Positions 24,831 through 40,783 of a stretch of DNA of 64,000 nt are shown one piece after another (the first letter of the stretch is position 1; every line of letters begins with the position of its first letter). The notes beneath the pieces were generated by a model. That model worked only from the letters and a program-made list of their open reading frames with translations. It did no database searches and had not been told where the DNA came from. Source of the stretch: Typha latifolia (taxonomy: Eukaryota > Streptophyta > Magnoliopsida > Poales > Typhaceae); NCBI GenBank assembly GCA_019914945.1, contig CM034112.1:1945001-2009000 (forward strand). The letters run 5' to 3'. The translations under genes and the position numbers were made by a program.

Positions 24831-27050
24831 CACCCTCTTTGGAATCCTCAAATCAGATGATTCGAGTGGATTCGGGAATTTTATTTAAAGAAATTTCTAT
24901 GTTTAAAATGTGGCTAATACTTCAACACCTTTATAAAAACTAGCATCCTATTAGGTCATAATAATCAGTTTTTATACATTTTGAGGTACAGGTTCTAACC
25001 ACATTACGTAGGAAGGGGTATATACCAGTCCAAAAAGATTTGGTGCGCCTAACTCTAGGGTGGCACGTCGTTTTTTCCATTTAGATATTTTTTGATGTGA
25101 TAGATATAATTAGGCAATGATGTAAAGTTCAATTTAAATTAGATTTTCATCCCCCATGGCCTATAGGAGATAGAATTCAAATCTCTATATATTATCAAAT
25201 TTTTGTTTAAATTAAATATTAAATTTATGGCAGATATATGTAAGTAATTTAAAAAAAATTTAAGAGAGAATTTTCTTAAACTTTCATAAGTTAACTATAA
25301 AAAGTTATAAACACTTTAATTCTGATATAGATATATTACTCTCAGTTAATATTATATATATTTTTTGTTTGATAAATTAGTAGGGGTAATATAGTTATAA
25401 AAAATAATATGAACATATGAGTATGAAATTTAATAGGATATATTCGTAAATATAAAAAGAAATACTATTTTCAAACTGAAATTATAATAAAAAATAAATA
25501 ATCACCTATTGAATTAGTTAATTAGTTATAGCACTTAAAAAGTTTCTAGTGTTACTATTATATATCTATAAGTATATTAAACTGTTAGATCCTTCTTTAC
25601 TTTAGAAAACTAGATATATAGATATGAAGAGTATAAAAGAAGATCCCAATGAGGGGAACTTGATTGATTTGGGACGATTTCTATGGATGGTCTTTGGACT
25701 ATGGAAGGAGAGAAACAACGTGTGTGTACTTTGGGGCTTCACACTCCCCTATCCAAATGTTGATCAGAAAATCCAGTAGGCTTGCTCAGGATTACATGGA
25801 AAACAAATCAAATGAAAGAGGCAAATCTGGGCGAAAAATCTGGGTAAGGTGGAACCTCCAGTCCTCCCACCATGGAATAAATACTTGTAAATACTGATGG
25901 AAGCTTTCGACTTAGATGCTTAAACAACAACCAAACAGGCCTTAAAATATCTCTTTTAAGTGCAGTAAATTCCCATCTACTGCTAACTTGTCTCATGCAG
26001 CTGATTTGAAAGGTAGGGAGGGGGCCAACCAAGTTCCATTAATTTCGGTTTCAGCAGAAATGGTTGGGGAATCAAATCACTGAGATAGTCATTACCACTT
26101 CCAACGGAATTTTTCAAAAGAAATCACCCCCCCCCCCCCTCTAACAGCTGCAAATCTATGTATTGCCCATCTGAAGCACTCTGAGGTAAACACTTTCTTG
26201 AAAAGAAAAGGATAATGTTATTGGGATTCCAGTCCAGTTACAGGCGTTCAGGAGATAGCTTTGGGGTGGTTTGGCAATGGTTATAGTCCTCTGGGGGCAT
26301 AATTGTTGATATTTCTCATAAATCTTTTTAGATTTTTTGCCTGTATATACTCTTCTAAGATTTCTTAGACATGTATGTCTCTCAAAAGATTCAGTCAATA
26401 TAAAAACCTCTTTTTAAATTTTTTTTTTTTTTTTTGTGGGTATGGGCATCTCTCAATACTAACTAACCAACTAACCAGTACAAAATTTGATCAATTGAGT
26501 TAGTTTTAGCTTTTGCGGTCCAACCAAATATAAATAAGACGAGGTTTTTATATAATTGCCGCTATTTTTTTCTTTTAAGTTGAGTCTTTCGTAATTTTCC
26601 ATTATAAATTACTTTTAACATAATATTTCTAATAGATTGTCGTTAAAATTAATAAACAATATATAGATGATTAGAATACTCTTCTTTTTTAAAATTTAGA
26701 GTGTAAAATATTTATCAATAATTTTTATCTTGCATAAAGAAAAGATAATTTTTTACGGATAAAATAATGGATAGCTTCTAGACCATTTTAAGCAATGATA
26801 AAAAAATCTTTTTTTTTTTAGAATTTAATCGTGATTAGTTAGATTTAAATAAATACTTACTAGTAGTACGAACGCAAAATGTGCAAATATTTAGGTGCAG
26901 AATTAAAAGGGGTATAAACGCAAAAAGCCCAAACCTTTCTTTTTTACACACCGACCTAGGAATAGGATTCCTCTCCGCCCGGGTCAAACCACACCGATCG
27001 AAACCGCACGCTCAGCCTTTAGGAATAAATCAGAGCCGTCCACTTCCTTC
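24830..27050. other. Repeat-rich intergenic spacer
   Basis: No gene recognised. 24830-25640 is very AT-rich. ACCCTCTTTGGAA near 24831 and AACCAAACAGGCC near 25929 look like inverted ends of the CCTGTTTGG type and may bound a degenerate DNA transposon. A C13 homopolymer lies at 26127-26139 and a long T run near 26418-26435. The last ~150 bp should contain the promoter of the 298-aa gene. Confidence 0.45.
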
Positions 27051-27055
27051 GCCCT

Positions 27056-27242
27056 TCTATAAATAGGCCCTTGTTTTTTAGTCCTGTCGAAAAAAGAAAG
27101 CATTAAATCATAACAAGAAAAAGGAGGAGAAGAGAAGGCAAAGAAAACCGAAACCGAAACTAACGGATCCCTTCTTCCGATCTAGGGTTAGGGTTTCGCT
27201 AACGGCTAATCTCTCTAGCTAGGGTTAGGGTTTGAGGAATCG
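27056..27242 (+). promoter_or_regulatory. TATA box and telo-box leader of the 298-aa gene
   Basis: CTATAAATAG at 27057-27066 is a good TATA box about 180 bp before the start codon. The leader holds two copies of AGGGTTAGGGTTT (about 27184-27196 and 27221-27233). This is the reverse complement of the telo-box (AAACCCTAA) found in leaders and promoters of many plant growth and translation genes. Confidence 0.7.
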
Positions 27243-28139
27243 ATGAATGATCCGTCGCAGATGATGAATCGAAGCTTCGGGATATGGCAGCCTCGGCTGC
27301 CGCCGCTGCCTCGGCCGACCAACGATCCGATGGGCTTCCAGAAACCTAGACCAGTCTTCACCGGAACCGCCGCTGGAAGACCCAACTGGAAGGTCAAGAA
27401 GCCTCCGGCGGCGGCCGGGGTCGGTGCCGGCGACGAGTCCCAGTACCAGAGCCGCTACAATCCCCGTCGCTTCTTCCCTAAGAAGAAGCACAACCGATTC
27501 GCCCCCTTCGCGCCTCGGAACACCACCTCCTTCATCATCCGAGCCAAGAAGTCCGGCGGGATCGCCTCGCTGGTCTCGCCGTGCCCCGTGACGCCGGCTA
27601 TCCTCCCGACCCCGCGGTTCTCCCCCTCCCGCGAGGGCCTCGTCGACATGGCCAAGGAGGAGTGGGGCGTCGACGGGTACGGGTCCATGAAGGGCCTGAT
27701 CCGCCTCCGCGAGAGCAAGGAGGAAGACGACGAGCTCGTGGAGGAGGATGGAAATGGCTCGAGCGAGAGCGAGGTGGAGGAGCACGTGGAGGTCGAGCGA
27801 AGGCTCGACCACGACTTGAGCCGGTTCGAGATGGTCTATCCCAGAAGAAGAGGAGACGAAGGCTACGATGACGACGACGACGAGGAGGAGGAGGAGAGTA
27901 ATATAGTGAGGTTGGCGGAGGAGAACGTCATGTTAAAGGAGAGGCTTTTCTTGATGGAGAGGGAGATGGGGGAGATAAGGAGAAGACTGCAGTCGCTCGA
28001 GAGGCATTGCCGGCATAGGAGAGTCGGCGATGGGAATAGAGCCGGTGACGACGTTAGTGGTGAGAATAGTAATAATAATGGGGAGGATGGAGGTGGAGAT
28101 GTGTGCTCGGAGAACAGCGTGGATCGATTGCTGGATTAG
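27243..28139 (+). CDS. Conserved plant protein of unknown function, 298 aa, intronless
   Basis: Single-exon gene. The ATG at 27243 is the first in frame and follows a TATA box and leader. The N-terminal third is proline- and basic-rich. The centre (about residues 79-155) holds the block that looks most family-defining: [34 protein letters not shown], then MAKEEWGVDGYGSMKGLI. An acidic stretch follows (DDDDDEEEEES, about residues 209-219). After it comes a heptad-like helix (NIVRLAEENVMLKERLFLMER) suited to a short coiled coil, and the tail is rich in Gly, Asn and Asp. I recall similar uncharacterised proteins in other plants but no function, and no enzyme motif or membrane segment is visible. 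A nuclear or protein-interaction role is only a guess from the acidic and coiled-coil parts. Coding GC is much higher than in the flanks. Confidence 0.85.
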   Translation: MNDPSQMMNRSFGIWQPRLPPLPRPTNDPMGFQKPRPVFTGTAAGRPNWKVKKPPAAAGVGAGDESQYQSRYNPRRFFPKKKHNRFAPFAPRNTTSFIIRAKKSGGIASLVSPCPVTPAILPTPRFSPSREGLVDMAKEEWGVDGYGSMKGLIRLRESKEEDDELVEEDGNGSSESEVEEHVEVERRLDHDLSRFEMVYPRRRGDEGYDDDDDEEEEESNIVRLAEENVMLKERLFLMEREMGEIRRRLQSLERHCRHRRVGDGNRAGDDVSGENSNNNGEDGGGDVCSENSVDRLLD

Positions 28140-29869
28140 GGGATTAAGAAGGAAAACTCTTCTTTTTTAAGGTGTAAATATTTTCTTTAAATCTTTTTTT
28201 CTTTTAAATTAGGGCATTTGGAGGAACAGATGAGTAGGAAGATGTAGAATGCTTGGGATCACAAAAATTTCCTTCCTTTTTGATGAATATGTGTGGTATG
28301 ATTGGGGCTATTCGCTCTGATTTTAGTAGTAGTAAGATTAGACTATTTAAACTAAATATATAAATTTATTTTTTACACTAGAGGTGTATATTTTTATAAT
28401 AAAATATACTTAAAACTTTGTTTTTATTATTTGAAAATTAGAAGTTTAGATTGCGACGATGAAAAAGTATGTGGTTTGGCAGATGGAGATGGGAATTAGG
28501 TTCGTCATCTGTTATATTATCCATCATAGAATTGGTGTGGCAGAGGCATAGTTATTGATGTTGTGGTGGATCTGATGCTACGAGGGAGAGAGAGAGAGGA
28601 AAGAAGAATGGGATCCAGAAAGTTATGGTAGGAAATTAAGTGAGCTCTTTGATGGTAGAAGGGTGGGTGAGATCCACACAAGGTTAGAAATCTACCCTTT
28701 TTTCCTTCGTTTTCTTTTTTTTTTTTTTTGGAGGAAAGAGTCCACCTTCTCTCATAGGACTTTTGTTTGACTCCTAGTTCTTTTGATTCATCTACAGTTA
28801 TAATGACAGTTCCAAATACTCTCTACAGTGTAATTCACAAATGATAAAAGTATCCATATAAAAGAATGCTGGTCGTAGAGGTTAATTATCATCTAACTTA
28901 AAAATGACTTAATGCCAAGATTAGCCGCTAGTCTTGTGCTATAGTTCTTTTTATTTTTCTTGTTTCTTTTGAGAGAGATTATGGTAGGGTCTTATGGTGA
29001 GCATAAATTACGGCATAATTACAATTAAATTTCCATGTTGTAAGTCTTCCTCATCAACGACATTTCAAAGATCTATTGATAAGAGTATAGTTATTTACTC
29101 CTTATCTTCTTCCTATGTGGATGGTGACGTCCCAATTATCTGGCCTACTCAAATAGCCTATAAGTAGTGTTAGCCGTTACGATTGGCATGATGATTAGAG
29201 GAAAAATAAAAATAAAGAAAATAAAAAAAAGATATGATACTGCTGGAGTCGTCCACTTAAATCAGCGGCGGAACATTGGTTGCAAGAAACTAGATAGGTT
29301 CAAAAAATATATTCCTATCGCTGTTGTGCTTTTAAGAGAATCTTGCAACCATCGAGCTGCGTGCCTACACATTTTTGTTCTGGATATCCAACTAGTGCTT
29401 CTTACTTCATGACATGTATAGATAATGAGACAGACTCCATCCAGTACAAAAAGGATTCTGCAAGCATGCAAGTGAAGTCCTACCAGATGATCATTAGGTT
29501 GGCTCGAGTACCGAAAGCCTTGTTGAAACACATGATTATTACAGTTGAGTTTGTTCGGCAGAAAGATTCAAGAATTGCAACGTCTATAAATTGTTGAACT
29601 TTAGAAGCAGGAAACTACCATAACTCCTTGTTTAATCCTCATGTGGCTATTGTGAGATTGCACAAGTGGTTGGTTGGTAGAGTATCGGTTCGACGGCTGC
29701 AACCAGTGGTTGCTTGAAGCTCTTGAATTTTCTTATATATGCACCAACCATAACCTGTTAACATATATAAGTGTAAGTCTGGAAGAGTTGAAAAGAAGGT
29801 TTTTTCTACAATCCAGGGGAAAGAGAAAGCATACTTAGTATTAGGGTAAAGAAAAATGAAGCTCCATGT
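28140..29869. other. Intergenic DNA between convergent genes
   Basis: 3' flanks of the 298-aa gene (+) and the quinolinate phosphoribosyltransferase gene (-). It contains a GA-rich patch near 28584-28600 and a T run near 28716-28730. Short frames at 29167-29600 match no family known to me. Nothing else is recognised. Confidence 0.5.
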
Positions 29870-32621
29870 TCAGGCGCGGTTTGTACGCCGTCCAACTTGA
29901 AGTGCAAGTTCAGTGTCTATTTTGAGAGAGATATCAAGTGCCTTGACAGAATGAGTTAGTGCTCCGCTGGGATGAGGCACAATACCAGTTAGAACTTGAG
30001 GGATCCCACTGTCTAAGTTTGATAATAAATGAGAATTTAAGTTGAATTACATTGTTTGTTAATAGTGCAGAGTATGTATTCTACTATGCCAGTGAAATGA
30101 CTGCTTAGGAAGGGGTGTGTGAGGTTCCGAGAAGATTTGAAAGCAAAGTCAATGCTCTAAATAGAGGATTCAACAACTAGGAATTGATTATAATTTCCAT
30201 TAAACAAGAAGAGATATTGGTACCTGGAGATATAAGTTACTCCAGTTTCTCCTATTTTCTTCACTGTTTCAATTGTAACATTTCCAGATGCCTGTGATCA
30301 TATTGATGCTGTTAATGCTATGCCTCAAGCCATACCATTATGAATTGCTTAAGCTCTAAAAAGAAAGAAAAGGTTACCTCTGTCTCAAATCTACCATCAA
30401 TCAGCAAAACTGCATCTTTAAGCATTGAAACATCTACATCCCCATTAGGAAGAGGGACAACCATGTTATCCAACATTATTCTGGTCAATGAAGTCTTGTT
30501 GTCAGTTGCATATTGCAAAACCTCTTTCACTTCTTCAAGTGTCCTTGTCTCAACCTGATTCAGATTTCAGTGTATTATTAATTTTGAGAAAAAAGTACAT
30601 AAAGTTGTGGCAGACAGACATGCCAAGAAGTGAAGACATTACAGAAGACCAGAAAAAGTAGGCAGTGATTACAAGATAGTCAAGGCCAAATTAAGGATTT
30701 CATCTGAACTAGTCAGTAGAAAATATGAAAGTTTATGAATGAAAAATAAAAAAGATTGACTAATCAAATGCTCAAAAGTTCTAAATAGAAATCATTTGAA
30801 TAGATAGGACGGATTTCAGAAAATTAAAATGCCCAAGAAATCCAAGTCACAGCGCTGAAAATTGTGCACAGAAGTAATTTGACATAATGTCATATTTTTC
30901 AAACAGCAAATCACATCACCAGGCTTAAAGTGGATATTGTATCAAGACATCATGAGATTACTAACACAAAAAGGGAATGACCACACCATGCATTGCAGAA
31001 AAAAATTATCCTTTTTTAACAATAAAAATGACGGATAAATCATAATAGCTACGGTAACAGAATGACAATTACCAACACAATGCCATATCAAAGATCAGAT
31101 TACAATGAACAGAAACCTAGACCTTATTTGATACATACAAGCAGAATTTATACGTACAGGATCTAGGAGAAAAATATTCTAGAAGAGTTCAGCAAATTCA
31201 CGCAACTAAAAGAATCGCATAAATGAGTACCTACTTCGCAGTTATACTTCATACCTCAACAGGAACTGTAAAATTCTGTTGCTCCAAGAACTGATCTACT
31301 GACTTCATTGCATTTGTGACACCTCCAGCTACTGATATATGGTTATCCTTTATCATGACCATGTCGAATAAACCAAGCCTGTGGTTCTTTCCACCACCAA
31401 TCAGGACCTGAAATATTAAAGACCAGTTGGTATCGCAAGCGCAAAAGAGAAAGGGAGAAAAGAATAGGAGAAAAAGACAGCAAAAGAGCAAGAGAAACGA
31501 TAAGGACCGCCCACTTATCCACCAAACGTAAACCTGGAGCAGTTTTCCTTGTCTCCAAGATACATGCAGGATGTGCAGCATCTGACATAGCCTGCAAAAG
31601 TGAAAAAAAAAATACTTAACAAGATAACAGGATGGACAATCAGATATTCATAAACCTCAATAAAAGGTATGTCACAGGGAGTGATTATTTAACAAGATAA
31701 CCTACAAAGGAGTGACTATTTAACAAGATAACCTACAAAGGAGTGATTATTTAACAAGATAACCTACAAAGGAGTGCTTATTCAACAAGATAACCTATCT
31801 TTCTCGGACAATACAAATTCTTTATCTATTTAAAGGAACTTGCCATACTTCAAGATACTTGAATCAAGAAATAGAATATGGCTCAACTACTATTTGTTGC
31901 ATTAGGGATCACCTTCGTAAGAGTCGCTATTCCACTCATTCTCTGCATAAAGTTGAGTACAACCCTTTCAGCAACGATAATGCTTCGGGCACATCCTTAA
32001 GAAAGAAAACAACCTATAAGCAATTAAGCATAAGCATTACCAAATACGATAAATTAATAATCAAGACAAACTAAATTCTGAAATCTCCTACCATGCACTT
32101 TGCCAAATTGCATGCCTTTACGAATATAATTCCCATCCTTCTCAGACCATTCAACCTAACAAATTATCAAAAGTATCTTATATATTTTGCACTAACTTGA
32201 GATGAATGGGAAATAAGAGGGAAAGGAGCTACGTTTAGTGATGGGTCGACTTCATTAAAAATCATCTCTGCAAGAGAGATTCCAGCAATGACCCCATCCT
32301 CCTTCGCGATGAAGGTGGCTTCAGCTTTCACATCGATTGGTATAGTAGCCAAACAAGTTACATCCCCTGCTCTCCACAAGGAACGGAAGGATAACCATCA
32401 ACAATCATTTCTATTATGTGCAACATCATAATCTAATAAAATTTGCAAGGATAAAATTAATAGCAATGGTACAAAAGAGCTACAAGACCTCGATCCCCAG
32501 CGTCTTCGGAGAGAGCGAGAACGATAACGGCGTTAAGATCGTAGGTAGGGTGAGATGGCGGCATCACCGCCGTCGATCCAGCCGTGAAGCTCGGGATTCG
32601 AGTCCCAGATGCGGCGGCCAT
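29870..32621 (-). CDS. QPT: Quinolinate phosphoribosyltransferase (nicotinate-nucleotide pyrophosphorylase), complete
   Basis: Converts quinolinate and PRPP to nicotinate mononucleotide, CO2 and PPi, the committed step of de novo NAD synthesis (plastidial in Arabidopsis). Nine exons in coding order: 32621-32489, 32366-32233, 32155-32092, 31995-31913, 31591-31508, 31407-31255, 30554-30378, 30291-30224, 29966-29870; 330 aa. Family landmarks occur in order: [100 protein letters not shown], then [20 protein letters not shown]. The start at 32621 gives only about 20 residues before PPSHPTYDL, short for a plastid transit peptide, though Ser/Thr/Ala-rich. A leader intron (donor near 32716, acceptor near 32645) is plausible. 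The exon 5 donor is poor (GTCCTT). Confidence 0.93.
31679..31800. repeat. 31-bp tandem repeat, about 4 copies, in a QPT intron
   Basis: Three nearly identical 31-bp units (31679-31709, 31710-31740, 31741-31771) are followed by a diverged fourth. Core text GATTATTTAACAAGATAACC. A partial related piece (TTAACAAGATAAC) occurs near 31616. The array lies in the intron between exons 4 and 5. Confidence 0.9.
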
Positions 32622-32649
32622 AGCAACGAATCGAGCCCTAAAATTTTAG

Positions 32650-33644
32650 AGGGCAAGAAAAATTTTGAGCTAGATAAAGAAGAGACGAAGTTTAGTTTAA
32701 GGAAATCGCGCAAACCTGAGTGGAGGAAGAGATGGGGTAACAGGAGAGGATCGGAGAAAGGGAACGGAGATGGAGATGGAGATTTTCCTAGCGATGGGAG
32801 GGGAGAGGAGAGGAGAGGAGGGAGTGGAAAGTACGGACATCGTCGCCGGTAAGTGTGGCTAAGGACTCGTCGATAATTCATTCATTACCTCACTGGGCTT
32901 CGGAACGTGGGCCAACGAGATGATTTAATTAAAGAGAATCAAATTCCATTTCGTTTATATTTGGTTCTTGATTTTAGAATACTTTTTAACTCCATTTTAA
33001 TTGAGAGTTGAAGAGCAGTTTACACCAATCCAGAGAAGATATTATTATTTTTGATTAAGAGTATGCTGTAATACTTCCAGACCGTATAAGAATCTAAATG
33101 AAGCATAGTCCAGGAAGAGTCTTACTCCAAGTTCACTTTTAAACTTTAGTGGCTTAGTAGCACTGAGAGTGTTTAATAGCAATGATGTAATTTTTTTCTT
33201 TCTTGCAGTCTACTATTAACTTTTACTAACTCCGCGTATTACTGACGAATTATCGCCAAGTGTATGTTGCCCCATCAAATAATAGTATAGGATGATAATT
33301 TATTAGGAAAGTGACTAAGCGTTGTTGGACTGGGAGGACCGTACTCGTCTCTCCGTAATCATACACATATGGTATAATAGATGATTATCCAAAATAATAC
33401 AACTTTGTTAATATCTTTGTTAATATCACACCTTAACATCAATGCAAGAACCACATATTACCCTAAATTAGGAAACGAATGCACGGAAAAGATGATCATA
33501 CATTATTATATGTTGAATGAGGTATGTGCATTACATCCACATAGCTGCATGCAAACATGAACCAACGCTCAAACTGGCCAAAAGGGCCTCGTAAAATTTA
33601 TGTAACATGGCATAAAACAAAATTGACGAAATTTAAACGTCTCC
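32650..33644. other. QPT leader/promoter and spacer to the UGPase 3' end
   Basis: 32650-32880 is purine-rich on the plus strand (TC-rich on the coding strand) and likely holds the QPT leader and transcription start. 32900-33560 is AT-rich spacer with no recognised gene or repeat. UGPase and QPT are transcribed in the same direction about 1 kb apart. Confidence 0.45.
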
Positions 33645-39092
<5,448 letters not shown>

Positions 39093-39221
39093 TAGAGATC
39101 GATCTCGGATCTAGAAGAACAAGAAGAAGAGAATAAGAGTCGAGGAGAGGAATCGAGAGGCTTCGGATGGGCGAGAGGAGATAGGAGAAGGGTGGTGACT
39201 ATGCGACTGAGAAGAGGAGCT

Positions 39222-39242
39222 CCATTTTATAGAATATATAAC
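39222..39242 (-). promoter_or_regulatory. Probable TATA box of the UGPase gene
   Basis: On the minus strand TATATATTCTATAAAA lies about 135-150 bp upstream of the UGPase ATG, a reasonable position for a TATA box with a leader of roughly 100 bases. Confidence 0.5.
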
Positions 39243-39379
39243 GGCGAGATGACGTCCTGCCGTTACGCATAACGGAATATTCCTACGTATATGGCGGGTA
39301 GCGTCGTGAGTACGCGAAGATTCAGGACACGTGGCAATAAGAGGCCTATTCTATGGACGTAAATACGTAATAGTAATCA

Positions 39380-39530
39380 GGGGTGCCAAGCTATAGCGGC
39401 GGCTCGCGAGCCGCTCGAGCCGAACTCGAGCCCCGCTTTCGAGCGCAAAAAATAGTCGAGCTGAGCTCAAGCCAAACCCAGCTCGTTTTGGCCCGACTCG
39501 ATTAAGAGCTCAAAATATTAATATACTAAA
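39380..39530. repeat. GAGCTCGAGC-type dispersed repeat fragment with a palindrome
   Basis: Sequence of the type GCTCGAGCCGAACTCGAGC followed by GTCGAGCTGAGCTCAAGCC, a pattern common at the edge of plant DNA transposons. It includes a perfect 16-bp palindrome, GCGGCTCGCGAGCCGC, at 39399-39414. Similar GAGCTGAGCC text recurs at 54536-54550, 55130-55200 and 55495-55565. Confidence 0.5.
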
Positions 39531-40783
39531 TTCAACGGATCGATGGTAAGAAACATAGGCCCGATGTAATGTATGAAGTAGAATACGTCAACAGCGATTT
39601 GATTCGATGTTGTCTTCCTATTGGAGCCACATGACACTATCTTAGTTTTGTAGTAGTTTATGAGCATTGCTAACATTTGCTGACGTGGCAAGTACATGAA
39701 AAAATACTGGTTATAGTCGAAAGATTACTTTTATGTTATTGTCAACCGTAATAGTTTATAGAAGATTGGTTATGAAAATGTTAGGTTCTTAGGCCCCACA
39801 GTTATGCTTAAATAAGATTCTTGGAAAGCTCGTAGCCGTTAATGGGGGAAGGCAATACGAAGAAACGACGTGTTCAATTTTTTCTCCATCACCTAACGAG
39901 CTAAACTTTCGCTCTGTACTGATGGTTATTGGTTAGCAGTCAGCAAAACCATGATGCGAATGCGAGACCTTAAAATGGAACGAGGTGTCATAGATTGGAG
40001 TAGTTAACGGTGCTCCTTTTTTGTTAGAGAAAAAAAAAAAAGTTAAAAAAGAGAATATGAGATTTAGTGCTAATAGATTGAGCAGCTAAGTGTATAGCAA
40101 ACATATAATACTTGTGAAAACTTGTGCTAGTAGAGGGCAACTTTTACTTTCATTTGCAGCAGTTTAGAAGATTAATTATGGGGAGTATTAAGTATTTCAT
40201 TTGTCTATAAGTTTATAGTCGGGTTATGCTTTAATTAATCCCAAATCTCACACAAAGTTCACATAAATTGAGGACATCAGTGAAATAATACCAGCTAAGT
40301 GGAGCTTGATAAAGAAAGAGGGCGACATAAGTAAATATCCAAAAAGAACAAGACCTTGAATTGCTATACCTTTTCTAGTGCTACCAAACAAGGTTGTTTA
40401 ATGCATCAAATGTTTATCACGAAAGAAGTGAAATAAATAAAAACAATACCAGAAGCCCGTGCCACAGCAACTTGGAAATTCCTCGTTAGGTGAAGGAACA
40501 TGGCTATATTCTAAACATTGGCAAATAAAAAGAAATTATCTGACAACCAAGAATCCATTTCAGTAAACAGTTTATACATCAACTATGCGATAGCGCAACT
40601 TAAAATGCATTTTCATTAGCTTTGAGGCAAGCCCTTTCCATAATATACAAACCATTTGATAAATCTGAGATGGGAAGTGAAAATTTCAAACCTGTACAAT
40701 AAATAAGGTGTTAACTGGGGGTAAAAAGAAGAAGAAATCAATGGAATCACCATCTTGTGCAAGGGAATTGAGGTTGCCAAACA
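39531..40783. other. Intergenic DNA between UGPase promoter and ATG5 3' end
   Basis: AT-rich with short A runs (near 40030). No gene, RNA or repeat recognised. The part nearest 40783 should include the ATG5 3' untranslated region. Confidence 0.45.

Noticed and set aside
26127..26139. C13 homopolymer
   Set aside because: Could be real or an assembly error; no functional meaning can be supported.
27225..27812. 195-aa open frame on the minus strand
   Set aside because: It lies antisense to the GC-rich 298-aa gene. High GC removes stops, and the frame matches no family and has no start or promoter context.
29668..29715. tRNA-like text (GGTTGGTTGGTAGAGTATC, GGTTCGACGG)
   Set aside because: No acceptor-stem pairing or anticodon arm could be fitted and the T-loop lacks the GGTTCGANNCC pattern.
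32418..32881. Overlapping 144-aa (+) and 105-aa (-) frames at the QPT 5' end
   Set aside because: Both are in frames other than QPT exon 1 and translate its leader or introns; low complexity.
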